DNA from: Xiphophorus maculatus
Taxonomy: Eukaryota > Chordata > Actinopteri > Cyprinodontiformes > Poeciliidae
Assembly: GCF_002775205.1 (NCBI RefSeq)
Contig: NC_036445.1
Location: forward strand, 3,058,802 to 3,122,801
Direction of reading: 5' to 3'
DNA length: 64,000 bases
The translations under genes and the position numbers were made by a program. A model generated the notes under the pieces. The model did not search any database, had not been told where the DNA came from, and saw only the letters and a program-made list of their open reading frames with translations. This document shows, piece by piece, positions 34,094 through 47,060 of the stretch. The stretch's first letter is position 1, and each line of letters starts with the position of its first letter.

Positions 34094-36288
34094 TCTCCTA
34101 CCTTCCATCTTCGCAGGGTGTTGCTAACAGGAGTGGCCACTAGTTGGAGCTCATCAAGACTAACCAGGAGGAACTAAAAGAGAAGCAAATTTTCTGAAGT
34201 AGGTCTAGATTGTTTTCTCACATTATGTGGTAATCAGGCTCTCTAATTCTATCACTTGCTAGGTCCAAGTATGAGTGCTTACCATTGTCTTTCCTCCATC
34301 CTTACAGTCAGCTTCTTTCTTGAAGGTGTTAACCTTCATCATCTCTTCTGTCAGTTGAGAAATTCCTCCTCTGGACCTTCACCACAAGTCCCATTACTTC
34401 TCTTGTAGCTGCCCTCCTAGATCCCACACCATTCACCTGCTGACCTGTCCAGTGCTCACTCCATCACTACTTCCCATTGGAAACAGAACAGAGACAGAAT
34501 GAGTAACCAAACCGCACACACACTCGCTGTTAATTGCAATGTCTTTAGATATATTCTCCTCTCCTGGATAATTTTAAAATCCTCAATACCATCCCAAATA
34601 TCAGACATTAATCACTTATATTCCTTTTTAGTTTGGACCTGGACCAATGGTGCTGAATATTGATTTTACTCTAATGCTGTATTTTTAGCTAGAAGCACCC
34701 GTTTTAGCAGCAGGTTTTTACTAGCATCTGTAGTGCTACAAGCATCTTTTGTGTATTACAACCTCTTAACATAACAATATTACGTTAAAAACTAACGCAA
34801 TGGAGACAAATCATGTTGATTGCAACATAAGTATGGACAAATTAAGCTTTTCTCAGTATCAATAATAATTTGAAAAGCAAAGGTTTTTGCCACCACCTGT
34901 ATTCAACTTAACGTGCCACCTACTATACATCCTAAATTACTGCAGTTTATTTTTCTTTCTTACTGTACAAACATGTATTAGGAAATCTGAGCATTTCCTC
35001 CAAATATTTAAAAAGTGTATACAACTCCCATTAAACATGTATGGACATAAACGTCTCATCAAAGTTGTAGATGCTATTTTAGCTACAAAATCTCTTAAAC
35101 ATGCGAGTTCTTTAATGAAATACTTCAAAATGTTTCAGCCACAACAATTCTCAATTACAGAGTCTGACCGCCAGAGAGCAGCGACAAGCTAATTTCTAAC
35201 CAGCTTGTGTCTTGCTTTATTCCCGTCAGTAACGCATATTAGTATTTGTGTACAGATCAAGAAAAAATAAAAGGATATCGGAAGCATACTGAAAATTGTT
35301 GCAACATATACATATCTGGCCCCCATCAAAGACAGAAGGGCATCTAAAAATACATCAGTTGAGTATGAACATTGATCTTCTCTTGAGAAAGCACAGCATG
35401 CTGGGTGTTGCACAACATTTGCTTTACGAGAAGACCCTCAGATAAGATGCTTTTCTTGAAACAAGTCTAACCACAGGAGTCTTCAGTTCCTCAGAAAGTC
35501 AGTGCATCTGTTGGTTAAAAAAAAAAAAATCACACTCTTACTCCAAAATAATAGGCTGGATTATTTTTTTTTTTATTGCTCTGTCTGCCCAGTTGGTGAC
35601 TGTGGCTCACTGTGTGACTCATATGTACGTTTAAAGCAGCACTGAGCTTTGTCACCTTGTGTTTGTCTGAACTCCGCCTTCCTACCTTTCCTTGGGAATT
35701 TTCTAAAAACTGTAGAGGACAAATGCACCGAAATAGCATCAAAAATCTGCAAACCTGCTAAAATTCAAGGCTTCTAAGACTTTAAAGCCAGAGACCATAA
35801 TAACCAAAAACTTTTGTCACCAATTTAACTTTTATTTTGTAAAATTGAACAAAAAACAAAAATATATTCCAGGAACAAATATTAAAAAATGCTGCAACAA
35901 CCAGTCTGCATAACTGTAGACCATACCATAGAATAAAGACCATTTTCTTCAGTGTTTTTTTTTTCTCAGTCCATTTTGGGACATATTTTTCTCTTTAAGC
36001 AGCAGCATTAACTGGAATGGTTTTGATGAAAAAGAAACTTTCTTTTTACAATGTTACTAATGGCTAATCTAAAAAAATTGCTTTAAATACCTTTCAACAA
36101 TTATCTAAATATAATATTTTTTCTTATTTAAAAGTTGTACTTGTTGGAGTTAGTGGAAACAGGTGGAGGACAATGCATGAGAAATATTTTTCTATATTTA
36201 GTTTAACGGTATTGTTTCTTGAACCTGCCACAGTCACTACATTACAGACTCACTCATCCAGACCAGAGGACAAAATAGTTGAACTTTG

Positions 36289-36324
36289 TGTCATCTTACA
36301 CACCACAAGGTGTGTAAGATGACA
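36289..36324. repeat. Perfect 16-bp-stem hairpin, 4-base loop
   Basis: TGTCATCTTACACACC pairs exactly with GGTGTGTAAGATGACA around ACAA. It lies in an otherwise featureless stretch 34.1-37.9 kb. There is no U-run after it to suggest a structured RNA gene. Confidence 0.75.
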
Positions 36325-36469
36325 AAAGTGTGGATCAGGTGTTGGCTGTTTTACTGCAGTTGTGCTTTACAATTTGAAACATTTAGTGATGCACTGAAAC
36401 AGAACTTTAAGTTGCACAATATTTAATATTTAGCCCATCAGACAGGCTTAAAATGACAAATGGCCTACA

Positions 36470-36720
36470 CATATCAAGTCCAGAGGACCCCAAAGCATTC
36501 ACCCATTCATACACTGATAGTAGCAAGCTACTGGACAGCTACAGCTGTGGCTGCCAACACCACCCGGTAAGGTGGGTGAAGTGTCTTGCCAAGGACACAA
36601 CAGTGCGGGGATTGAATCTGCAACACACTGCTTGCAGGGCAATACAGAAGTCACCATCATCGTCAACGTCGTGTTTTGGAAACACCAGCACAACAGAGGT
36701 CATTTAAATGTATAACAGTG
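36470..36720 (+). repeat. Fragment of a widespread teleost interspersed repeat
   Basis: The phrases 'attcacccattcatacactgat', 'gcaagctactggacagctacagctg', 'gtgaagtgtcttgccaaggacacaac' and 'gggattgaatctgcaac' match a repeat I recognise from many fish genomes, whose class I cannot name safely. The open frames over it are not genes. Confidence 0.55.
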
Positions 36721-37922
36721 ATTTATACCAAAGACTATATTTGCAGAAGTACTGCTGTTAGTTGGCATCCGTCTCTGGACCATAGCTATGTGTTCATACG
36801 GATATGTGTTCATACGCAAGGTACCTACGATGCTATCAGTCAGAAATGAATGTTCATCGTTAGACTCTTTCACTTAGAATCACCCAAAGCACATGATAAT
36901 GTCACATCTGAACAGGGTATACAATTAATGGCATGTGGAACTGAATCAATGTGGTGTAGCAAAGTATTGGTGTCAGGATGCATATTCTTATGCAACCGGA
37001 TTATTGCAACTTTTTCAATTTTTGCATATTTCCTTTTAGCAGATGTTTGCTTTTCAGCTGAATTGTACCAGACAGGTGGCATGGCGAATGTAAAAAAAAC
37101 AAATGCTCTTATCTGAACATCTGCATATTGACTTTTTAACCACATATGTGCAAATGACTTCATATCCTCTTCTGTTTATCTCTTGCTAATTTTATGATAT
37201 GTTGGTTTAGTTTGCCCTGCGTCTGCGCCTCATTAGGTCACATCCTTTCTTCTTTACAAAATCTCAAGAGTAGGTAAGTCTTTTTTAAAATATATACATT
37301 TTTATCCTACATTTCTTCAAATCTCTTGAGTAAATATTGAAAATGAGTTCAATTTTGACAGTCTAATCTTTTTTTTAAAACTATAGAACATTTAGTAAAA
37401 ATCTTGTATAAATGTGCATAAGATTACTGCTGCAGACAGAGTGTGGCATTAAACATTACAAACCAAAGCTGAGCAAAACAAGACTGATGTTTCTGTCCAG
37501 CAAGCGCTTTCATTTCTCCAGAGAATAATATATTTTTTTTATATTTTAGTAAAAGCTATTTCTGCTTTTCTGTGAATTCCAAATTTTCACTTTTGGTATT
37601 GTAAGATGCAGTTTGAATGCTGTAAAAATATTTTTAAAAATCTGCATACGTCCTGAAAAGTTCCATATTCACATTAAACTAAGCAGAAGTTCTTGTAGCT
37701 GTCTGCAGACGTCTTAAAAATATGTCACAATTTCCTTGACACAGTCATCCAGTCCTACTATAGTTTTATGCACATCTGTTCAAAGTGTACAAAGATTCAG
37801 TTCCTGAATTTTTGACTTCTTCTTTCTGATCCCTTGCCATTTGAGACTCAGAGGCTGAACTGATGCTTTTTTGAGCTGAGTGTGCTCTTGGATATTCTGC
37901 TGCCTCTTTGTTTTCTGCAAAC

Positions 37923-39232
37923 ATGGATTCAATGACAACAGCTGATTATTATGATGGTGTAAGTAGACACTTTAATAATCATTTCGTAATCATTCTAGTT
38001 TTGCTATAGATTTTTTATTATCAAGGAAATTGTGTTATTTAAACAGAAATTATTTCTTCAGATAAAAATGTATTCATAATATAGATAAGAAATTCATCAA
38101 TCTGACTGAGGTCTTCTTTTCTCCTTTGGATGATCAGAGTGATGACGTTTATGACACCGGCTCTCCAGGAACTGATGAGGTGATTGCACCTCCATGCAAT
38201 CCAGAGAGCATCTATGGTTTTGCGAAGAACTACTCCCCCATTGTGTACTGCCTGGTTTTTGTCATGGCTGTTGTTGGCAATGTCTTGGTGTTGTGTGTGA
38301 TCAGACGCTACAGAAACTCCCAGAGTGGAGGAGCCTGCGCCTTCTCCCTGACAGACACCTTCCTCCTGCACCTGGCCATTTCTGACCTCCTGCTGGCCTT
38401 CACTCTGCCCCTGTTTGCAGTGCAGTGGGTCAATCAGTGGGTGTTTGGCACAGCAGTTTGCAAGATTTCTGGTGCTCTCTTCTCTTTGAACCGCTACAGC
38501 GGCATCCTCTTCCTGGCTTGTATCAGCTTCGACCGTTACCTGGCCATCGTTCACGCCGTCAGGTCAGGGTGGAAACGCAGCACCTGCCACGCTCAGTTTG
38601 CATGTGCAGCCATTTGGGTGGTGTGCCTCGGCTTGAGCGGAGTTGACATTGCATTCAAACAAGTGGTGGAAGTGGACCTTAATGACAACGAGAGGATGCA
38701 GGTGTGCCAAGTGTGGTTCACAGATAATCCCGACCAGTGGCAGGTGAGCCTGCAGCTTGTCAGCTTGAGTCTGGGTTTTGGTCTTCCCCTGCTCGTCATG
38801 CTCTACTGCTACGTCCAGATCTTCAGGTCTCTGTGCAACGCCACTCGTCGTCAAAGGCGCAAGTCTCTCCGTCTCATCATCTCGTTGGTATCTGTGTTCG
38901 TCATCTGCTGGGCTCCGTACAACTGCTTCCAGCTGGCAGACAGCCTGCAGAAGCTGCGTGTGGTGACTGGGGGCTGCAAGTTTGGCCATGTGCTGGACAT
39001 TGGGATTCTGATTACTGAAAGCGTGGGGCTTTCACACTGTGCCCTGAACCCTCTGCTGTACGGCTTTGTTGGGGTGAAGTTCAGGAGAGAGCTGCTGAAA
39101 ATGTGCAAGGAGATGCTTGGGCAGAGAGGCTGGGTGGGAATTGAAAGGTTGAAGGAGAGAAGATCTAGAAAGAGCACAGGATCTCTAACATCTGCAGACA
39201 GTGAACATACCTCCTACTCTGTCATGATCTGA
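37923..39232 (+). CDS. CXC chemokine receptor, CXCR3-like, canonical
   Basis: Two exons: 37923-37958 (MDSMTTADYYDG, good Kozak context) and 38138-39232, phase 0, 376 residues. A seven-transmembrane class A GPCR at the plasma membrane. The N-terminus is acidic with tyrosines suited to sulfation (DYYDG, DDVYD). All four chemokine-receptor cysteines are present: N-terminal PPCNP, TM3 TAVCKI, ECL2 MQVCQVW and ECL3 GGCKFG. The G-protein coupling motifs are intact: FDRYLAIVHA at the end of TM3, CWAPYN in TM6 and NPLLYGFVG in TM7. The C-tail is Ser/Thr-rich (STGSLTSADSEHTS). It lacks the TM3 intron of the two cluster members seen in full at 44 and 57 kb, so it represents a different branch, perhaps the cxcr3.2-type receptor of teleosts; CXCR5 or another CXCR remains possible without a tree. 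A poly(A) signal lies near 39812. Confidence 0.85.
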
Positions 39233-42200
39233 TATTGTTTAGAGGTGAAGAGAGAAATGTGGGTGAGTGGTGGAGGGTGAGTTTTGAAATATAGAAACTT
39301 CAAAAAAAAATAATTCCAGAAAATGTTCTCATTAACAACATTAATGTTTGTTTATGTAACATTGGTGCTTAAATGTCAGTGTAGTTCTCTTCATGTTGTT
39401 TTTTATGACTTACTGTCAACACTGTAGCACTGTGTAGATTGTACAAGGTGAAGTTGTAAAGCGTTTCTGGGAACGTGCAGATTTTCTGTCCATGGGTTAC
39501 ATCTTGAGAAATATGGGGATTTCTTCATACTTCTTAAAAAAGCTTGTTCAGCAGTTTAAAGCCTGACCTCACCCTCAGCAATCAGACTCATATACCACAG
39601 TTTATTGTTTGTCCAATTCTCAGGAGGTCCACCTGTATATATTAAATTGCTGGATGTGTTAAAGTTTTATCTTACTATTTTTCATGAGATGTTATTTTTT
39701 TTTGTCTCAGATAAATATGTTGAACATAAAACTCTGCTGTAAAAGAGGAAATTAACCTGGATTTTGTACATTAAAGTTTCCCTATGTTTTTTTATGGATG
39801 ATTTCTTTGAAATAAATGTTTTTGCAACTAAGACAAAGTGTTTTTCTCTGTATGTAGTTTGACTTTCTGCAGAATATGCAGAGGTAAAGTGCAAACCCTG
39901 GGTCAACGCAAGTAATGCTATGAGAAGACAGGATGAAAGTTGACCTTTACAAATCATTTAGTCAGCACCTACTCTTGTTTTTGTAGAGGATTAACCCAAT
40001 AATACCCACAGTCTATCAGCAAAAATACTATTTATTGTCAGCAATTAAACCTAAAGCCAAAAAAACAGTGCTAGGTCAGCAAAAAAAAAAAAAAAGAACA
40101 TCTTGGCATAAATACCAATATTTTTCCAGACATAAAAGCATTGTCAGCAAAATGTTCTTGCTGCTATACCTCATTTTTTGCAAATGAGCTTTCAGTGTTT
40201 ACATTAGGAATTTAACAAATTGAATGATCTTATATTGGACATTTAGTCATGGTGTATGCTTTAAAAAATAATAAAATCTATGAAGAGTAACAAATCAGCT
40301 GTGGTGAATTTTAGGTTTTCATTGTTGTTTTATAAGCTACAGAATTCAAAGTCATGCTCCAGTATGCATGTAATATCAAGAAGTTGCTCAAACATGTCAA
40401 AGTGTTTCTAACATCAGAAAAAGCTCAGATTCAGTTTATCATCTCATTACGATCCACAGCCAGATTTAGGACTATCTGCTCTTCAGACCATCCACTGTGG
40501 ATCCTAAAAACTTTGGCCAAAAAATTCTAAATATACGAGCAATGTTGTAAAATGTAAAGGTAAGAATTTTAGCCTTAAAAGTTTCTCCGAGGTATTTTTA
40601 TTTAATATATGCGAGATATTTTGCCAAAGAATGACACTAACAGTACAAGAAATTGCATTTTTTGGGAAGTTTTGGTAATAGGTTGCAAACAGACAGCTTC
40701 TATATTGATGTCCAAAAGTCTATAAAAACAGAAGGCCCAATTGAAGAAAAATTGCAATAACCCTAAAAGGTTTAATTGAAATTGTTCTATAGTTAAAAAA
40801 TGTAACTCCTATAGTTTAAGTCATGTTGCTTTTGGGCTTTAAACTAAAACTAAAAAGTCTTGAAGTTAAAAATGACTCAGGTTTGTAACGGTTGCTTACC
40901 CAGGTTGTGCACACATTATAATGGATGGATTATGTTCAAATGAAACTTGTTTCATTTTGCAATATGATTATCTTTTTGCCCACTTTACAAAGTCACTTTG
41001 AAATATGGCAACATTTTTACGAAATGGTTGGTTTTACAAAGAAACTGGTGCTGAAAAATGTTACAGTAACTATGCCACGCCCATTAATGTGACACTTCTT
41101 CAAAATACAACTTGAGTCTTCAACTTAAAGTTTGTCTGAAGGTTTGCTGTGGTAACATCTGGCGTGCTTGAATTCATAATTGAAGTTTTGCTATCTGGAT
41201 ATCTTCACATACAAAATTGTTGTATATTAGCCATCAATATGAAAATCTGAAAAAAAAAAATTGTTAATATAAGGTTTCACTTCTTTGGCAAATTTTCTTT
41301 TTGCAAAACATAAATTCAATATAAAGAAAATAAATTCACAGAGCCAATAAAAAAAAAACAACAACTTGGGGCCCCTTGACTACTGCCTCTGTAGCCCTTT
41401 GCTAAAGTCCAGCTTAGTAAGTAGTGTCTGTGTTATTGGTGAGACACTTTCACAGCGACGGTTTCACCACTGATGGTACTTGTGGCCGACGGTGTTACAT
41501 ATATGTGCCATTCATGACTCAAATTTCCTGAAGTGATGCTCAGTAAAACTTTGTGTCATCTTTGTACAAATTAAATGCCACGTGTCATAAGATGAACTGT
41601 CTCTACATTAAGGTTTGTTCAAAATGGGAAGTACGTGAAAGAGGACTTCTGAAATCATGGTGTAAAACTAGAGAAAGGCAGGCCCAGTGTTTGTGAGAGG
41701 TTTTAGTTTGAAGTGGAAAAATACAACAAGCCCAAAAGTTACAAATTTTGTAGTGGGACTATTATTCTGAACCTACTTTTAGAGCTACGTTTCTCTTCAG
41801 TTATTAAGTGTGATGCTCTCCAGAAATTCAGTACAGTATTGCAAAAAAAGCAAAGATCGTTTCCTGTACTTCACAGTCTATCAAGGGGAAATAATCTAAT
41901 TTCCAAGAAAGATTTAAAAAGCAGAATAGACAAATTTGCAACCAATGTTTGGAAGTTTTTGATATCTAGAAAAAAAAGTCCCACACATGCACTTAGAAAA
42001 CAGAACATCAACGCAATAAAACCCTTGAGATTTCAATCTGTTATTACCCAATAATTGGGAAATGACAGAAGCTAGATTATTCCTCACTTAATCCCAATGT
42101 TCCCACTAAAATATTACAGTTGTTTGATTTAAATAAATTTCACCTGGAAGAATGAATGTTATTATTCCTTACTTTCCGCTAAATAAGTGACAAGTCTGTT

Positions 42201-44006
42201 TTTCATCAGATACAACAGCTCCCTCTGGTGGAAAGGTCCTGTTAGTGCAGCATCGCTTTGTGTTTGTCACACATTGGATGTCAAATTACTTCAACAGTGA
42301 CGTTTGCGGAAGTGAGAAAAGGATGTCTTCAAAATTATACTGTGGCGTCTTAAAATATTTCGTTATGGCATATTACTTTTTCCAGTTAACTGAAAAAAAC
42401 GCAACTTGCTAATTCAAACAATTGTTTGCGTTAATTTTTATAAGGCTTATATTTGTATTTTAGGTAAATGTATTTCATTGCAGAATTTATTTTGAAAAAT
42501 AATACAGTCAAAAGGCTTTAGGTCATGTCAATTGACAGAAAAAGGAACACAAAAAGCGATTTGTAAAATCCAAAGTAGCAAAGTGAGAAAAAGAATTAAA
42601 GTCTGTGTGTGTCCGTATTAATTTATTCTGCGACTTTACTTCACAGCCAGATCTGCCTCAAAGACGCACAACTTCCGGCAGGTGCGCGTTTTCCTAAATC
42701 AGTCTTGAGATCTTTCTTTTTCTTTTTTTTGTTTCTGAAGATCCACCCCCAAACTCTCGCTGCGAACGGTTTCGTTTGTTAATAAACAGTCATGATCTCT
42801 GACTTATAATTAAGAATACCAACAAGGTCTGTCTGTGAGCAGGGGGTCTGTTTTCCCGCAGGAACTTAACAGCCGCTTGTCAGCTGCTGCAAAACGTCTG
42901 GCATCTTACCAAAAACAGGGAGCGTCTGTTTTACTGTCCGAGTCTGTCTGGCGAGTTGACTGCAAGCTGTTGCGTTTATCGCTGCACACCACGGAGGTGA
43001 CACCTCTATAAACTGCAGCTGAAACCCTACAGGGGATATCGGTAAGTGATCGCACAGCCTCATTTGCCTGCTACTGAAAACTGTCGTTTGCATTTACCTT
43101 TTAGTTTCGACAAGACAAGCTTATTGTAAATGTGCTTAAGGTTGACAGCGTAGCTGGAATTGACATTTTCAACACGAACACAGCGAGGTTGTAAAGTACG
43201 AGTTTCCCACTTCATGATTTCCCAAAACACGTTACTTTAAAAAGCCCAGAGGAGGATTAAAAAAAAAAAAAAAAACTTCTCCTTTTCGTCTCTGAGTTGA
43301 TGACATCACAAGAGGCAAACGAATGGGGCCGATCAGCTGCATCTGTGTACACTATGGCGGGCATTTATATTTTTCTTATAAATCCCGAAGTTCCTTTTCA
43401 ATCTGTCTTTGTTCTCGTATTGTCGTAAATAATGCTGACTAACGCTGCACCTTTAAAGTTTTACTGCGGATTTCCAGTGAACAAATTTTTAGAAGGAATT
43501 TCACTCAATACGTGAGGAAGCAGCTGGAAAGATGTTAAGTACACTTACAACTCTTAAGCCTAATGTGATGTCATCCTAGGTATGTGTTCACACAACTTGT
43601 TTTTTGGAGGACAGATTTGATCTCAAATAAATAATGTTTTACGACAAACTTTTGACATGGAGTTGACACACTACATATGAAATGACTGAGTTGTTTAACA
43701 GAAAAATCTCACTAGAGATTTTAAACTGATGTTTAATTATAAAACTGTGCTCATGTGAGAGTGACTAACAGGAATTGGGGTTTTTTTTTAATTGCATCAC
43801 AATGACATTGCACCACTTAGGCTATTGTGAGTCTCAGCATGTTATTATCAGCTGGATTTCCCAAAGGAATGTTTTTTTTTTTTATCGTTCTGCTCTGTTG
43901 CAAAGAGAGAGAGAGAGAGACTGGGGGGTATAAATGTTTGTTTTTGAGGTGCTGAGAAGCTGTATCACTTCTGAATTCTCTCCTGTTTCTGTCTCATCAG
44001 CTTACA
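39233..44006. other. Intergenic stretch upstream of the atypical CXCR3-like gene
   Basis: It holds the 3' UTR of the canonical receptor (poly(A) near 39812), a featureless AT-rich block, and a relatively GC-rich patch at 42640-43350. That patch contains CCTCTATAAACTGC at 43002-43015 and a donor-like GGTAAGTG near 43040. The patch may be the promoter and leader of the receptor gene at 44007. Poly(A) and GA-rich runs occur at 43259-43275 and 43906-43920. Confidence 0.35.
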
Positions 44007-45610
44007 ATGGTAATTTTGGATGGAATATTGAATGAGACTCAACCCTCCGACTATAACTATGACTACGAATATAAAGATGAAGATCTCGATAAGGCAGTGT
44101 GGATCCCAATTCTGTTCTCCATATTGGTGATCGTTGGGTTGCTGGGGAATGGACTTCTCCTGGCAGTCCTGGCTCAGAAGAGGCGTCCCTGGAGAATATC
44201 GGACAGTTTTATTCTCCAGCTAGGAGTGGTGGACATCCTGCTGCTGTTGACCCTGCCCTTCTATGCTGCCCATGCCACTCAAAGCTGTGGATGGTGCTCA
44301 CAGACTGTCCTCAGGGTCTGTGGAGCTTTTTTTAAGGTAGGTTTTGTGTTGAAATCTGACAGTGAAAGAGATTTCTGTGGAAATAATTTGGCTGCAACAG
44401 CTGCCTATATCCTGTTTACTGTATAAAAAAAACTCACTTATCAGACAAGCCCACTGCTCTGGGAACATGAACTTTCCTTATATAACATCTGAGATTTCCA
44501 GGTTTTGTCTGGGAGATGCAAGTAAGGAAATTAATTATATTCAACGGGTTTCTTGATGTAGCGCCAACTCTCTGGCTGGCACTAACTTCTTTTACCCCAA
44601 GTTAGAAATATAACCCGTAACGACACAATATTACTATATACAGTAAGTATAACAAGCTAACAATTTTGACATTGCTGCAGAAGTGATGGTAAGATGCCCT
44701 ATTTACCTTTTTAACAGGATTTAAAGAATATGTCCCAGTCAAAGATCCTTGAAGTATGTCAGACATATTATCCAAACCAGTCTAGTCAAACTGTGATTGA
44801 CTGTGTACAACAGTCAATTTCCTGAGGCTGTGGGAACATTATTAAAGACTTTCATAAAAGGTTTTCTTCTGGCTGTTTTTCTTTTTCTAGATCAACCTAT
44901 ATGTGGGGGCATTTCTTCTGGTTTGCGTCTGCCTGGATCACTACCTGTCCTCCATACATGCCGGCCGGTGTAGAAACCACAGAACCAGCTTGGCGATCCT
45001 GGGCTGTCTGCTGGCGTGGCTCATTTCTGTCACCCTTACTGTCCTGGATGGGATTTTTCTTGTCAATACTGAGTCAATGCCAGGAAAAGCCCTCTCTGCT
45101 CACTCTCACCCCAAAACTAAAGTTGACTGGCAGCTAATCTCACGTGCGCTCCACCTTGGAGTCGGCTTCTTCCTCCCTGCACTTATCCAAATTGTGTTCT
45201 GTTCCCACATCATGATACAATGCAAATCCAATCGCCAGATCAGGATAAGACCTGTTCTGCTCATCTTATCTCTGGTGGGAGTTTTCCTACTCTGCTGGAT
45301 CCCATACAACATCACCCTCTTTATAGACACCATCTCCTACACATCGAAAGACTTTCTCAAAAACCTTTTTGTAGATCATATTAATTCTTTAAAAGCAGCT
45401 GTGAAAGTCACCTCAGCTGTAAGCTGCATCAGTGCCTGCGTCAGGCCTCCTTTATACTTTTTGTTTTGTGGAAACTTCCGGAAAGCAGTATTCAGCGTCC
45501 TTACATGTGCAAAGGTTGAATGCAGGAGCTCACTGTGGGAGCTGGGCATGGAGGCGCCACATGACCAGTGTCGCTCAGAGGAGGAGATGAACCAGATGAC
45601 GAGTGCATAA
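44007..45610 (+). CDS. Atypical CXCR3-like chemokine receptor (candidate decoy)
   Basis: Two exons: 44007-44336 and 44891-45610, joined phase 0 inside TM3 (GAFFK|INLYVG), 349 residues. Seven hydrophobic segments are visible, and the N-terminus is rich in sulfatable Tyr (DYNYDYEYKDED). Several family hallmarks are changed: LDHYLSSIHA replaces DRYLAIV, CVRPPLYFLF replaces NPxLY, no cysteine is present in ECL2 (TESMPGKALSAHSHPKTKVDW), and no N-terminal or ECL3 cysteine is seen. CWIPYNITLF in TM6 is kept. The frame is fully open with sound splice sites, so it looks like a real gene rather than a pseudogene. Family knowledge: zebrafish Cxcr3.3 lacks a proper DRY motif and scavenges ligand without G-protein signalling. 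The shared TM3 intron groups this gene with the 57-kb copy. An upstream acceptor (CATCAG) at 44000 implies a 5' UTR exon. A poly(A) signal lies near 45754. Confidence 0.82.
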
Positions 45611-46259
45611 CAACAAATGAAGCCAGTAATGATCAACAAAATTACCCCGGAGTGACTCAGACATCACCTGAGGGACTTCCTGCTCAGAAAGGGGAAGTTT
45701 TAAAGCCGAAAGACTTTTGTGGGAATGTGGAAAGTTGATATAAATAATATATAGAATAAAAGGGAAAAGACCCAAATTGTGTAATATGAAAGTTTCCAAG
45801 CCTCATCATGGTCACAGAAATATTTCACATTCTTGCTGCACAATCTAAGCTTGTCATTTTTACTTAAAAAGTATTGAGGTCTTTTTTATGTACCGGTATA
45901 TATTATATTGTTATAGTTGTGTTTCATATTAATGTAATATATGTTATTTTACATGTGCCAAGTAAGCAGAAGTGTCACATTACACGTTTTAACTAATAAC
46001 AGTTGCAATCAGAAATGTTCAACCTCTTTATCTCAAGACACTGTAGGGATGTGGATGAAGAAAACTGACAATAAATGTCAAATTATGTTTTTATATACAA
46101 GTTATTTTGACTTAACTTCAAAGTTCAAATGGAAATTGTGTTTGACTATGCTTCTCTGTGCTGCTACTGCCTTGTTTAGATTTTAAACATTGTCATTACA
46201 ATTTTAATCTTTTGTCAAAGACAACTCACGTATGGGATTTGTTTCTAAATTAGCTATGA

Positions 46260-47060
46260 CTGAATCAGAATAGTACGTCTGGTCAATACCTTGCTGGAGA
46301 GTCCAATGATAAGAAGGTTAGGTTTTTCAACAGAGAGCAACATGTTCCTCTTTTGAATGACCTGCATGGTGTTTGTTAAAATCCACGAGGTCGGCCACAT
46401 GATCAAGATTGCAACTATTGTTTCTGATAAACAGACCCACATCATCAGTCACTGACCTCCATGCTTGACCATTCTTCATCAGTCTTCCATGTCGGATATA
46501 CACCCGGTCCAGATGTCCAAACAGTTCCAGTTTGGCTTCATTAGTGGATTGAGTCATCTCCCTAAACTTTGTAGTCTTGATGTATGGTCAATCAAAGTGT
46601 GTGTCTTGAAATTGTGCAATGGTGTCTTTGTATATTCAGTCCAAGTCTTAAGTTGCCACTGAAGCACTTATACCAGGCCTGCCGGTGTTTTGCAGTCACA
46701 TTGGGGTTTGTCTTGGGCCTTCTTAGTTAGCTGCTAATGGTTGTTGATGAAGTTTTGGCCTTCCTACCACAGCTAAGTAGGTTTGCAGCTGTCCCATCCT
46801 TACAATGCTCCTAATGGTGTATTTTAGGATGTTAAATTTTTAGGAGAAATCCTTATCCCTAAGGTACTTTGGGTGTCGGCCTTTTATTCGCTTCTTTTAA
46901 TCTTTTCCATAATTCCAAATCACATTGATTTTGCATCACAGATAAGGTTAATGAGGGATGAATGAAGAGTTTCCAGAGGATTGATAATGTTTTATCTCCA
47001 CGTAAGAACATAAAAATGTTCAGTCAGATTTAAAAACAATTGGTGTGGGTTGAATACTTG
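46260..47060 (-). mobile_element. Possible decayed Tc1/mariner-like sequence
   Basis: The texture of 46440-46560 and 46680-46880 (for example 'gttttggccttcctacca', 'cttttccataattccaaatcac') resembles antisense parts of old fish DNA transposons. No ORF survives. Weak, by eye only. Confidence 0.3.

Noticed and set aside
38039-38989. Minus-strand ORFs of up to 171 codons opposite the canonical receptor
   Set aside because: Antisense shadows of a conserved GPCR exon; no start or splice context.
41713-42054. 113-codon + strand ORF in the intergenic region
   Set aside because: Lys/Ser-rich with no motif, no splice context, and an AT-rich neighbourhood; probably chance or old repeat.
42866-43093. 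Minus-strand ORF in the GC-rich patch
   Set aside because: Short, no family resemblance; the patch is better read as promoter or leader DNA of the receptor at 44007.
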